In this document: positions 53,584 to 64,000 of the stretch, one piece after another | How the letters are laid out: each line of letters begins with the position of its first letter | How positions within the stretch are numbered: the stretch's first letter is position 1 | Origin: Cerasicoccus sp. TK19100 | Lineage (GTDB): Bacteria > Verrucomicrobiota > Verrucomicrobiia > Opitutales > Cerasicoccaceae | Direction of reading: 5' to 3' | DNA: 64,000 nt | Assembly (NCBI RefSeq): GCF_027257155.1 | Contig: NZ_JAPWDU010000002.1 | Coordinates: forward strand, 682,001-746,000 | Translations under genes and position numbers: made by a program | Notes under the pieces: model-generated | What the model was told of the DNA's origin: nothing | The model's database searches: none | Seen by the model: the letters and a program-made list of their open reading frames with translations, nothing else

Positions 53584-54256
53584 CCGCACGCAAGTCCACC
53601 GAGACATCGATTTGCTCCACATGCCCGTCGAAAAAGAGCGTGTTACGGTAGTTACCGTGGACCGGCTTTTCCGGCAGAAACTTCGACCACCCCGCCGTGG
53701 GAACGAGAACGGCATCGGCCTCGGTATACATCGGCGCTTTGCTGGGGTCTTGAAGCAGCAAGTAAGATTTCCCCCAAGGCGGTTGGCTGGCGTAGTCCTC
53801 GCTATTGGTTAGCTTAACGGGCCAGTTACCAATCAGGCTTGGCCCGGGGCCACGGCGATTCGCTGACCAGCCAGACCATGCCAGGGTGGCGTCGTAAGTC
53901 ATTTTGTCTTCGCTCGTGCTCCAGGTGTCCGATGCCGGTACATCCAAATAGGAACCAAACAGTGTCTGTATTCGTCGCGGGTCCCGATTGTAATACGGGC
54001 CCTGTCCGCTGAAGGGCGTGCCGAGATGGGAAGTCGGCAGCAGGTTGTTATTGTCCTGCAAATACATTTGGAACGCCGCTCCAATCTGCCGTATCTGCGA
54101 GGAGCACTGTGCCGAGCTGGCGCGGGTTTTCACCCCGGATAGCACCGGGATTAAGATCGCCGCCAAAACACCAACGATGGCAATGACGGTTAACAACTCG
54201 ATCAACGTAAAGCCGCGTCGAGATTGATGGGGTAAAGAACAAATGCGGGGCAACAT
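53576..54256 (-). CDS. Type II secretion/pilin-like protein with prepilin leader
   Basis: The 226-residue protein has the classic prepilin site RRGFTLIELLTVIAIVGVLAAILIPVL near its start, with Glu at +5. The globular part ends in GNYRNTLFFDGHVEQIDVSVD, the H-x-DGHV tail common in pseudopilin-like proteins of Planctomycetes and Verrucomicrobia. It may assemble into, or be exported by, a type II secretion-like apparatus. The ATG at 54254-54256 is used because it gives a leader of normal length (about 15 residues). A nearly perfect operator of the glycosidase regulon lies 46 bases upstream. Confidence 0.88.
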   Translation of the reverse strand: MLPRICSLPHQSRRGFTLIELLTVIAIVGVLAAILIPVLSGVKTRASSAQCSSQIRQIGAAFQMYLQDNNNLLPTSHLGTPFSGQGPYYNRDPRRIQTLFGSYLDVPASDTWSTSEDKMTYDATLAWSGWSANRRGPGPSLIGNWPVKLTNSEDYASQPPWGKSYLLLQDPSKAPMYTEADAVLVPTAGWSKFLPEKPVHGNYRNTLFFDGHVEQIDVSVDLRAVN

Positions 54257-54301
54257 AGATGAATTTTGCTTATAAAATTGAGTAATGGCAACGCCGTCTT
54301 T

Positions 54302-54317
54302 ACGCAACTAGTTGCGC
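54302..54317. promoter_or_regulatory. Predicted LacI-type operator 6
   Basis: ACGCAACTAGTTGCGC matches the perfect operator 1 at 15 of 16 positions. It lies 46 bases upstream of the pseudopilin start. Confidence 0.7.
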
Positions 54318-54426
54318 CCTCTCGCTCGCAGATTAGCGATACAGCCAAACGAGGTGAAATTGGACCAAGGCCGAAAGCTTGTCCGCCCCAAACCGGCTAT
54401 CGCAGCGATTCATCCTGGGCGCGTGC

Positions 54427-54519
54427 ATGAATCTTCTTGAGCAAATAAAAATATCTCTGGTAGGCTTAATTTTTGCTTACTTTGCGATCCTTGCCAGATT
54501 TCTTGCATATCGCTTTTAA
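54427..54519 (+). CDS. Possible 30-residue single-pass membrane microprotein
   Basis: The frame starts ATGAATCTTCTTGAG and encodes MNLLEQIKISLVGLIFAYFA followed by ILARFLAYRF, a single hydrophobic helix ending in basic and aromatic residues. The DNA is AT-rich. No clear ribosome binding site precedes the ATG. It lies 45 bases before acnB on the same strand. It could be a chance frame. Confidence 0.3.
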   Translation: MNLLEQIKISLVGLIFAYFAILARFLAYRF

Positions 54520-54564
54520 CGACACATCAAACATTGGCTTTAACCGATATCCGCGCCGGTACAC

Positions 54565-57333
<2,769 letters not shown>

Positions 57334-57507
57334 CTGCTACCATAGCCGCTCGGATTGGGCGCATACATCAGGCGGGCACCACCCGCTCAAGGTTCAATCA
57401 ACCGTAAGTGTGAAAGCTCGTTCTGCTTATTCCGCAGCATGAGCTAGTCCGATACTGCATTAAAATCACCATGGACTAAGACCAAACCTCTTAGAGTAGT
57501 GCTGCGT

Positions 57508-58527
57508 CTACGGGCGCCGTGGTGACGGGCCCAAAGTATCGCGCAGGACTAGTTCACAACGCAGTGATGAATATTGAGGCGGCTCTTCGGTATGCTCCAT
57601 CCGGGTTTTCAGCATCCGCATAACCTCATTGGCCAACGCCGTGCGATCCGTACGAATCGTCGAGAGGCCAATTAATTTCGCCTCTGCAACATCGTCACTA
57701 CCGAGCAATGAAAAGTCCTTCGGGATCGATAAGCCACGATAACGTGCCTCATAATAAATCGACCCCGCCGTATAGTCGTTGTACGCCACGATCGCAGTCG
57801 GGTAACTACCGAGTCGCTTCCAGCGGTCCATGGCCACGGAACCAGCCTCTTGGCCATCCACGTCGAACACCGAATGCTTTTCATCAAACTGCATGTCCAC
57901 CGCCTCCAGTTGACGCAGCAGCACACTATACTTACCCAGCGGTTTCGCTCCGGGCGGAATCTGGCCGACATACGCCACGGACTGGTGGCCGACATCGCGC
58001 AGATATTTCAGCGCCTGCGCCATGCTGTTGTCGTATTCAAAACCGATCCCGTCAAAATCACCGCCCAGATTACCATAGAGAAACAGCAACGGATAACCCC
58101 ACGATTTCACTTTCTGATAAATATCCAGATTCGTATTCGCGCGAATGGGATTAATGACCATGGCATCGGTCTCCCCGGCTGACCAGTGTAGGATCGTGTT
58201 CGCCTCGGTCTCCATATCGTCGTGCGTAAGCGCGAGAATTGAAGAAGACCCGCTGGCGGAAATGGCGCGATCCAACTGCTCATAAAGCTCGGAGTAATTC
58301 GTGTTGCGCAAGTTCGGCAAAATGATGCCAACACGCCCACTGTAGCCACGCTTGAAGTTTCTCGCCGATGGATTCGGATGGTAGCCGATCTCACGCGCCG
58401 CTTTCAGAATTCGCTCCTTGGTTGCGGTGCTGATCCCCTTCTGTCCGTTGAAGGCTCGGGAAATCGCTCCATGGGAGAATCCCGTCTTCTTGATCAGATC
58501 TTTGAGTGTAGGTCGCTTCTCGGGCAT
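57508..58527 (-). CDS. LacI-family transcriptional regulator
   Basis: The 339-residue protein has the helix-turn-helix TLKDLIKKTGFSHGAISRAFNG at residues 7-28, then ERILKAAREIGYHPNPSARN, and a complete sugar-binding sensor domain (VGIILPNLRNTNYSELYEQLD to FSLLGSDDVAEAKLIGLSTIR). It belongs to a more typical LacI branch than the other two regulators here. It is divergent from the GH172 gene at 58807, with an inverted repeat just upstream of its start (58555-58571), so control of that gene and itself is likely. Confidence 0.93.
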   Translation of the reverse strand: MPEKRPTLKDLIKKTGFSHGAISRAFNGQKGISTATKERILKAAREIGYHPNPSARNFKRGYSGRVGIILPNLRNTNYSELYEQLDRAISASGSSSILALTHDDMETEANTILHWSAGETDAMVINPIRANTNLDIYQKVKSWGYPLLFLYGNLGGDFDGIGFEYDNSMAQALKYLRDVGHQSVAYVGQIPPGAKPLGKYSVLLRQLEAVDMQFDEKHSVFDVDGQEAGSVAMDRWKRLGSYPTAIVAYNDYTAGSIYYEARYRGLSIPKDFSLLGSDDVAEAKLIGLSTIRTDRTALANEVMRMLKTRMEHTEEPPQYSSLRCELVLRDTLGPSPRRP

Positions 58528-58554
58528 TGGATGTCAGTGAATATACTAATAGCT

Positions 58555-58571
58555 AATCGATGCAACCGATT
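58555..58571. promoter_or_regulatory. Predicted operator of the 57508-58527 LacI regulator
   Basis: AATCGATGCAACCGATT has 5-bp inverted ends AATCG/CGATT around a 7-bp centre, 28 bases upstream of the LacI start in the divergent region. Confidence 0.4.
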
Positions 58572-58689
58572 GGCACAAAGCGAGTCAAGTCGTGAACGTA
58601 AACTCAGGCACAACGTCCAGGGCTGCGTCGATGTCCCGAAAATCAGCGGCACCGTCATCAAGCTAGATCGATGAGCGCCCAGCCTTAGC

Positions 58690-58711
58690 AAAAGCGCCCG
58701 GGCGCTTTTTT
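58690..58711 (+). terminator. Terminator-like hairpin without an obvious upstream gene
   Basis: AAAAGCGCCCGGGCGCTTTT is a perfect palindrome followed by two more T. It stands between the divergent LacI and GH172 genes, where no plus-strand gene ends except a doubtful frame stopping at 58674. Confidence 0.6.
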
Positions 58712-58806
58712 GTGTCGCGGGCGGAAATCACTTGTCCATGCGAAAGTGAACGTTATACCTCGATGGTTCAATCCTCCAACAACGAACCCCCGATCCGCTT
58801 AACACG

Positions 58807-59961
58807 ATGAATTCATTCAATGGCCTCGGCCTTCATTTGGGCAATCTGTCCCTACTTTCCAAAGCCAAAACGCGCTCAATTTCTCCCGAGAACCCAAATG
58901 GTGAAGTCTCCGGTGGTGGACGCGCCGTGCCCGAGCTCGATGAGCAAGGCAAACCCGCCGGGCCCGCTCGCTACCTGGGCAAAGGTTGGAAGGTCCGCCC
59001 ATTCATCGAGATCCAACCCGGCGAAACCGCCGAGATCGCTAACATCGAAGGCCCGGGTGCCATTCAGCAGATTTGGATGACCCCGACCGGCGTCAATCGT
59101 ACCTCTATAATCCGTTTTTACTGGGATGACCAGGAGTTGCCGTCCGTCGAGTGCCCGGTGGGTGATTTCTTTGCCAGCCCCTACACGAGCTTCAACGTTT
59201 TCGCGCAAGTTACCTCGCTGCCAGTCTGCGTGAACCCGGGCAATGCGTTCAACTGCTATTGGGAAATGCCATTCCGCAAACGGTGCCGCATCACGATCGA
59301 AAATCGGGACGTCAATACGCCGATCAAGGTCTATTACCAGATCAACTACACCCTGACCGACGTTCCGGAAAACGCCGCGTATTTCCATGCGCAGTTCCGC
59401 CGCAGCCGCCCCGTGATGGAAGGCGAAGTTCACACGATCCTCGACAACATCTCCGGCGCGGGCCACTACGTCGGCACCGTGATGGCCTGGCAGGTCAACC
59501 ACAATGGCTGGTGGGGCGAAGGCGAAATCAAGTTTTACCTCGATGGCGACGCGAAGCCGGAAGTCTCCAACGGCGAGGTCGTGGGTGGCTCCACGGGCTA
59601 CCCGACCATCTGCGGCACAGGCGCGGAAGACTACTTCTGCGGCTCCTACAATTTTGAGAACAAAGAGACCAAGCAATACCAGGAGTTTACCACGCCCTAC
59701 GCCGGCATGCCACATGTCGTGCGCCCGGACGGTGTCTACAACGCCAACACCCGCTTTGCGCTCTACCGCTGGCACGTGATGGACCCCATCCGTTTTGAAG
59801 AGGACATCAAGGTAACGATCCAATCCCTCGGCTGGACTCGCCGCGGCGACTTCCTACAGCGCCTCGACGACATTGCCTCGGTCGCATTCTGGTATCAAAC
59901 CCTCCCGACCCCAGCCACCTTCCCCGAGCTGCCCAAAGGCATCGCAATCGACAATATCTAA
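58807..59961 (+). CDS. DUF2961 / GH172-family glycoside hydrolase
   Basis: The 384-residue protein has the DUF2961 signatures: RPFIEIQPGETAEIANIEGPGAIQQIW, the ECPVGDFFAS segment, and GTGAEDYFCGSYNF. Members of GH172 act on alpha-linked fructofuranose or arabinofuranose. It has no signal peptide, so it should act in the cytoplasm on imported oligosaccharides. The double jelly-roll fold is known from the family. It is divergent from a LacI regulator, an arrangement that suggests substrate-induced expression. Confidence 0.88.
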   Translation: MNSFNGLGLHLGNLSLLSKAKTRSISPENPNGEVSGGGRAVPELDEQGKPAGPARYLGKGWKVRPFIEIQPGETAEIANIEGPGAIQQIWMTPTGVNRTSIIRFYWDDQELPSVECPVGDFFASPYTSFNVFAQVTSLPVCVNPGNAFNCYWEMPFRKRCRITIENRDVNTPIKVYYQINYTLTDVPENAAYFHAQFRRSRPVMEGEVHTILDNISGAGHYVGTVMAWQVNHNGWWGEGEIKFYLDGDAKPEVSNGEVVGGSTGYPTICGTGAEDYFCGSYNFENKETKQYQEFTTPYAGMPHVVRPDGVYNANTRFALYRWHVMDPIRFEEDIKVTIQSLGWTRRGDFLQRLDDIASVAFWYQTLPTPATFPELPKGIAIDNI

Positions 59962-60287
59962 CGCGACGCCTTTTAACTGAGCACAGCAGCCACCAGCCAC
60001 ATGGCTGACCATAACGATCCGAATTAGCTTAGCTGGCGGATAACGCATTGTCTCCGCCAGCATTCTGCTGGATCGGTTGGATATGGATCGTGTGCATGTG
60101 AGGTCCCCAACAAAGCGGCGCATTCACCGATCAAAAAAAGCCCCTGCCGACACGGCTACACTCAACGCGCTACCTCGCCTTTAGCCACACGATGCTATAC
60201 GGGTAAATCATCAAAGCTTTAGACGTGGGGAACACGGTCGGCTATGAAGGGATTTGTTACCACCCTTCACCCCAACCCCACTCCATC
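59962..60287. other. Intergenic gap before the lyase-like gene
   Basis: It contains a perfect 8-bp stem CTGGCGGA/TCCGCCAG (60033-60060, 12-base loop) and an A7 run near 60135, but no hairpin with a T run and no gene that I can support. No copy of the shared operator is seen. Confidence 0.5.
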
Positions 60288-62936
60288 ATGTATGTGTCTA
60301 AGCTCTCGTTGACTGTCTCGTGTACTAATCGCACACGCAGAACCCACCACTCATGCAAACGGCTCCTCGTAGCGTTATTCCTGAGCGCGCTCTTGGCCAT
60401 ATCGCACACTGCTCAGGCCAATATCTTGGAAACCTTCGATTTCGAAACCGGAGATTTGTCGCAGGTCGGCTCCACCGAAACCGAGGGGGCCAGCGCGAGC
60501 GTCTCAGCCAGCTCCGCCCAAGCGCGTCAGGGGACTTACTCGATGCGCTCCTACATGCAGAATCAGGACAAGCGCGCAGAAATCGTCAGCAGTCGGCGCG
60601 GAACCGTGGGCGGCGAGCATTGGTATGGCTGGAGCATCTATCTTCCCGCCAATGCCGGAGACACCACCCAGGACATCATTTCCCAGTTTCACGATTGGCA
60701 TTCATCGCAGCCGTCATGGGCTAAAGACGGCGTTGCACCCACGTGCATTGTCGCCAAAACCAACGGCCATTTGCAGATGGATTTGAAGTTTCAAAAGATC
60801 GGGCTCAACGAAACTGAGCACGATTACTTCGACCTCGGAGCATTCACACCCAACGCGTGGAATGACATCGTGATCCACGTCAAATGGACGCATGAGACGA
60901 CCGGCTTCATGAAAATCTGGGTCAACGGCGTGCTGCAAATGGACTACACCGGGCCTACCTATCTCGACTACGGTCCTGGCAACGGCCCCTACTTCAAAAT
61001 GGGCAACTACAAGGGCGTTTATCATTGGTCCGGTGATTCGCCACGCACCTACTACATGGACGAATATCGCATGGGCGACGCCTACGCTAGCTACGCGGAT
61101 GTCAATCCCGCCCGCAGCATGCATGACGCGGCGCTTATTGCCTACGAGGGCTTCGACTACGCAGTGGGCTCCGTGGACGGCGCAAATGGCGGCATCGGCT
61201 GGGCGTCAGCCTGGAGCGAATGGGGTAACGGCGGCGACGCCTCCACCATCGCCGATTCTTTCAGCTATGCCTCACTCGCCAGCACGGGCAATCGCTTTCG
61301 CGTTTACGACACGGACGGCAACCGGCAGGGCATTGTCCGCACCTTGTCCACAACCCTCGGCGCAACCGAAGGCACTTACTGGATATCCTTTATCGCCAAA
61401 AAGAATCACTCCGGGCGCGAAGCCTACATCGAATTTGGCGACATGGCTTTACGCGCTTACCAGAGCAACGATTGGGAAATTAAAACGCCGGACACCAGCT
61501 ACACCACGCTCACCGGCGCGGGCTACGCCGCCCAGCATTTGTTCCTGATCCGCGTCGATGCCGGTGCCGTTAATGACACCGTCTCTGCGTGGGTCGATCC
61601 CGACCTGGCCAGCGGTGAGCCGTCCACGGGCAGCGCCCTCGTCACCCTGACAGACGCGGGCGGCTTCACCTTTGACACGGTAAACATCCAACACGGCGTC
61701 TGGGGTAACGCCATGCAATCCAGCGAATGGGACGAGCTCCGCATCGGCGAATCGTTTGCTGCCGTAACCCCTGCTCCCAGTGCACCGCTCTTTGTCTACG
61801 AGGCGTTTGACTACGCAACAGGCAGCCTTGATGGTGCCGATGGCGGCTTCGGGTGGAGCACGCCCTGGATAATCAGCGGTGGCGCGGGCTACGCCGAGGT
61901 CCTCAGCGCAGGCTTTGACTACACCAATCTGGTGAGCCAGGGTAATCGTTTTAAAATCTACGATACCGACGGCGTGCACCAGACGGCGACCCGCCAACTC
62001 GCCCAAAGCGTCGGCGCAGAAACCGGCGAATATTGGCTGTCTTTCCTGACCAAGAAAAACAGCTCCGGCCGCACATCGTCGATCGATTTCGGTGGCCTCT
62101 CCTTCAAGGCGGCCAGCGGAGACTGGCAGGTCAAGGGCCCGACGACCAGCTACGCAACCATAACGGGTGCTGCCTACAACGAGCTACACTTTTTCCTGGT
62201 GCGCATGGATGCCAGCCCAGCGGGCAATACCATCCATGTGTGGGTCGACCCCGACCTTAGCCTGGGCGAGCCGTCGACCTCCGGCACCGACCTCACCTTG
62301 AGCGACGAAGCTTTCTTCAGCTTTAATACGCTCGCGATTAAGCACGGCCCCTTTGGCAACTCCTCGCAGTCTGCCGAATGGGATGAGCTGCGCGTCGGCA
62401 CCAGCTTTGCAGACGTTGTCACCGGTGATTTCACCAATGCCTTGGAAACCGACGCCGATGCTTACGTGCGCAACGGAAGCTACGCCAACACCAATCACGG
62501 CCTCGCCTCATCGCTTTGGGTTAAAGCCGACGCCAGCGACGAGTATAACCGCCGCATCTTCCTGCGCTTCGACTTGTCGGGCTACTCCGGCAGCATCACC
62601 AGCGCCACCCTGTCGCTGATGCCCAACACCGTTGGCTCCGGCATTGCAAACACCGACTTGCAAGCCTACCTCGTCAGCAACGACAGTTGGGCCGAGACTG
62701 GCATCACTTGGAACAACCAGCCAGGCTACAGCACGCTGTTGGACACCATTAGCGGATCTACCATTCAAAACGGCGTCGCCGTAGAGTTCGATCTATCTTC
62801 CGCTGCCAGTAGCGAACAAAGCGGCGATGGTGCGCTGTCCATCGTCATCGTTAGCACGTCAGCGGGCAGTGATCGCTATGTGGTCTTTGACAGTTACGAA
62901 GCTGCCGGTGATCAGCCTTTGCTCATCCTCGAATAG
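60288..62936 (+). CDS. Secreted polysaccharide-lyase-like modular protein with C-terminal DNRLRE/CBM96-type domain
   Basis: The 882-residue protein has a long basic leader and the signal helix RLLVALFLSALLAISHTAQA. Residues ~48-275 resemble the heparin-lyase-I-like polysaccharide lyase family (GEHWYGWSIYLP, VIHVKWTHETTGFMKIWVNG, YYMDEYRMGD). Two homologous modules of about 215 residues follow, each opening YEGFDYAVGS or YEAFDYATGS and ending in WDELRIGxSFA or WDELRVGTSFA. The last ~170 residues (DADAYVRNGSYANTNHG, FLRFDLSG, WAETGITWNNQPG) match the DNRLRE/CBM96 alginate-binding type. The activity could be polysaccharide cleavage or only binding; I see no proof of a catalytic site. ATG 60288 is chosen over an upstream frame start. 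Confidence 0.78.
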   Translation: MYVSKLSLTVSCTNRTRRTHHSCKRLLVALFLSALLAISHTAQANILETFDFETGDLSQVGSTETEGASASVSASSAQARQGTYSMRSYMQNQDKRAEIVSSRRGTVGGEHWYGWSIYLPANAGDTTQDIISQFHDWHSSQPSWAKDGVAPTCIVAKTNGHLQMDLKFQKIGLNETEHDYFDLGAFTPNAWNDIVIHVKWTHETTGFMKIWVNGVLQMDYTGPTYLDYGPGNGPYFKMGNYKGVYHWSGDSPRTYYMDEYRMGDAYASYADVNPARSMHDAALIAYEGFDYAVGSVDGANGGIGWASAWSEWGNGGDASTIADSFSYASLASTGNRFRVYDTDGNRQGIVRTLSTTLGATEGTYWISFIAKKNHSGREAYIEFGDMALRAYQSNDWEIKTPDTSYTTLTGAGYAAQHLFLIRVDAGAVNDTVSAWVDPDLASGEPSTGSALVTLTDAGGFTFDTVNIQHGVWGNAMQSSEWDELRIGESFAAVTPAPSAPLFVYEAFDYATGSLDGADGGFGWSTPWIISGGAGYAEVLSAGFDYTNLVSQGNRFKIYDTDGVHQTATRQLAQSVGAETGEYWLSFLTKKNSSGRTSSIDFGGLSFKAASGDWQVKGPTTSYATITGAAYNELHFFLVRMDASPAGNTIHVWVDPDLSLGEPSTSGTDLTLSDEAFFSFNTLAIKHGPFGNSSQSAEWDELRVGTSFADVVTGDFTNALETDADAYVRNGSYANTNHGLASSLWVKADASDEYNRRIFLRFDLSGYSGSITSATLSLMPNTVGSGIANTDLQAYLVSNDSWAETGITWNNQPGYSTLLDTISGSTIQNGVAVEFDLSSAASSEQSGDGALSIVIVSTSAGSDRYVVFDSYEAAGDQPLLILE

Positions 62937-62951
62937 CAAGTTGAAACGTCC

Positions 62952-63422
62952 TCATCCGGCCAATCCGGATGAGGCGACTATAAAGCCCATGACGAGGCCA
63001 TAGATTACGTGCGCGAGCCCATGTGTGAAACCAACGACCCACGTTGCTTTGCGAAACTCAGGCAGCGGGTGAAAGTCTGAAATCGAGGCGACCAGGCCCA
63101 CCGCCACCACTGCGCCATGCAACACGCCAAACAACCCGCCCAGTAGAAAGACGGCACCAAAGCTCGTCGCACCAATGGCCATTAAACCCCAAGTGTAAAG
63201 CAGGCCAAAAAACACGCCGGAGACGAGGTGAATAATCAGCCCAACCTGCGCCGCCCGCTCGCGGGAATGCGTCAGTAGGCTGCCGAGCGCAATGATCATG
63301 TTACCTTTGGTCACATTGGTGCGCTCAAAGAAATAAAGCAGACCGGAAAAAGCCGCTGTGGCCAGCAGTCCGCCGAAAAAACTGAAGAAGAGATAGCTAA
63401 CGATGAGATTCGCGGAGTCCAT
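62952..63422 (-). CDS. Four-helix membrane protein of unknown function
   Basis: The 156-residue protein has four hydrophobic segments (SYLFFSFFGGLLATAAFSGLL, AAQVGLIIHLVSGVFFGLLY, FGAVFLLGGLFGVLHGAVVAV, VGFTHGLAHVIYGLVMGFIV). His residues in segments 2-4 (IIHLVSG, VLHGAVV, FTHGLAHVIYG) recur, as in uncharacterised small membrane families of this phylum. It converges on the lyase-like gene with 15 bases between stops. No function can be given. Confidence 0.7.
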   Translation of the reverse strand: MDSANLIVSYLFFSFFGGLLATAAFSGLLYFFERTNVTKGNMIIALGSLLTHSRERAAQVGLIIHLVSGVFFGLLYTWGLMAIGATSFGAVFLLGGLFGVLHGAVVAVGLVASISDFHPLPEFRKATWVVGFTHGLAHVIYGLVMGFIVASSGLAG

Positions 63423-63528
63423 TTAATAACATTAAGCCAGCTAATGACTTATGTCAAATTCCGCAACTTTTACGAAAAGCTGATGTTGTAGTGGGAAGCA
63501 GAATGCTGTTTGATGCATCGAACTTTCC

Positions 63529-64000
63529 ATGAGCCGTAAGCCCATTATTTTTGCCCTCGGCGCACTCGTGCTAATCACGCTGGCGGTCGCCTTTTGGCTG
63601 GGCCGTCAGGACACGGCGGAGCGCCCCGCGCAAACTACAGCGAAGCAGGAAACCCCGACAACACCTGTACACCGGACATCCACCGGGCAAACCTCCGGCA
63701 CGGCACCAGAGCTCACGCGTCAGCCCGTCATGCCCGCCAAGTTGCCCCGTGAAAAGCGCAACGTGAAGAGCGGCGAAGTCATTCCCGGTGAAACCATTTT
63801 ACACTTCGAGAACAAGGCCGCGCTCGATGAGGCCATCCGCATTTTGACCAACGCAGGCGTTCCCATGAAAGGTAGCATCGGGCCGCTCGGCATGCTTCGC
63901 GTAGAGCTACCACCCGGTGGGCTTGATCGCCTGAAACAATTGCTTGGCGACCGCATTATCGACGAATCCACCAACGTGCGCGTTGCCCTGCCCGAACCCA
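63529..64000 (+). CDS. Start of a secreted protein, possibly an S8 subtilase prodomain (3' end outside window)
   Basis: The frame is open from the ATG at 63529 to the window end (157 codons). It begins with a signal or anchor MSRKPIIFALGALVLITLAV followed by a Thr/Pro/Gln-rich linker. After that, SGEVIPGETILHFENKAALD, a predicted alpha/beta segment and DESTNVRVALPEP resemble the propeptide of secreted subtilisin-like proteases. No catalytic residue lies inside the window, so the family call is a guess; the coding call is firmer because GC use and the leader are consistent. Confidence 0.6.
   Translation, partial: MSRKPIIFALGALVLITLAVAFWLGRQDTAERPAQTTAKQETPTTPVHRTSTGQTSGTAPELTRQPVMPAKLPREKRNVKSGEVIPGETILHFENKAALDEAIRILTNAGVPMKGSIGPLGMLRVELPPGGLDRLKQLLGDRIIDESTNVRVALPEP

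Larger units (their letters stand above)
54257..54564. other. Intergenic gap with an operator and one tiny frame
   Basis: This 308-base gap between divergent genes contains the operator at 54302-54317 and a possible 30-residue membrane peptide at 54427-54519. Nothing else is recognisable; the acnB promoter must lie here. Confidence 0.6.

Noticed and set aside
57334-57507. tRNA-like stretch with GGTTCAATC after acnB
   Set aside because: No acceptor stem or anticodon arm can be built around it.
60033-60060. Terminator after the GH172 gene
   Set aside because: The stem is good but is not followed by a T run on either strand and lies 70 bases past the stop.

Overview
The window looks like a chromosomal segment of a heterotrophic Verrucomicrobiota bacterium, most likely of the Opitutae lineage (Opitutales/Puniceicoccales). 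The clues are high GC, four proteins with VPEP/IPEP-type PEP-CTERM sorting tails, three LacI regulators beside glycoside hydrolases, prepilin-like secreted proteins, an N-acetylglutaminylglutamine amide (NAGGN) osmolyte operon and many intergenic hairpin repeats. This placement is inference; no rRNA gene, tRNA gene, insertion sequence, prophage or CRISPR array was seen.

Bases 1-8000: the 3' part of a secreted carbohydrate-active-looking protein, a PEP-CTERM protein, a solitary Type ISP-like restriction/methylation enzyme, 1.1 kb of gene-free repeats, and an unknown 319-residue protein. Bases 8000-20150: a SulP transporter, an inositol-monophosphatase-family phosphatase, the NAGGN operon (amidotransferase, an AT-rich unknown gene, synthetase, M42 peptidase), a PEP-CTERM protein, an OPT transporter and gpsA. 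Bases 20280-32130: a DadA-like oxidase, a repeat-filled gap, a TfdB-like monooxygenase, small proteins, the housekeeping genes trmL, smpB, rpoZ, a CDF transporter, dtd and coaC, then a histidine kinase, an oligopeptide-binding lipoprotein and a HAD phosphatase. Bases 32250-40150: hemN, xylA divergent from a PAS-AraC regulator, and a two-gene unit with a 1177-residue prepilin-like protein.

Bases 40449-62936, interrupted by acnB, form a polysaccharide-degradation region. It holds two modular secreted GH5 enzymes, a cytoplasmic clan GH-A enzyme, a GH172 (DUF2961) enzyme, a secreted SGNH hydrolase, a polysaccharide-lyase-like modular protein, two PEP-CTERM proteins, a pseudopilin-like protein and three LacI regulators. 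The window ends in the start of a possible subtilase.

The most interesting signal is a shared 16-bp palindrome (best form GCGCAACTAGTTGCGC, core GCAA-N4-TTGC) in front of five transcription units of this region. One of these units encodes the nearest LacI protein itself. This suggests one self-regulated LacI regulon linking an intracellular glycosidase, two secreted GH5 enzymes, an SGNH hydrolase, a surface beta-strand PEP-CTERM protein and a pseudopilin. A second theme is repeats: three long inverted repeats whose arms match each other within an element but differ between elements, GTAG-headed REPIN-like hairpins, and two 21-bp tandem arrays of one family in opposite orientation.
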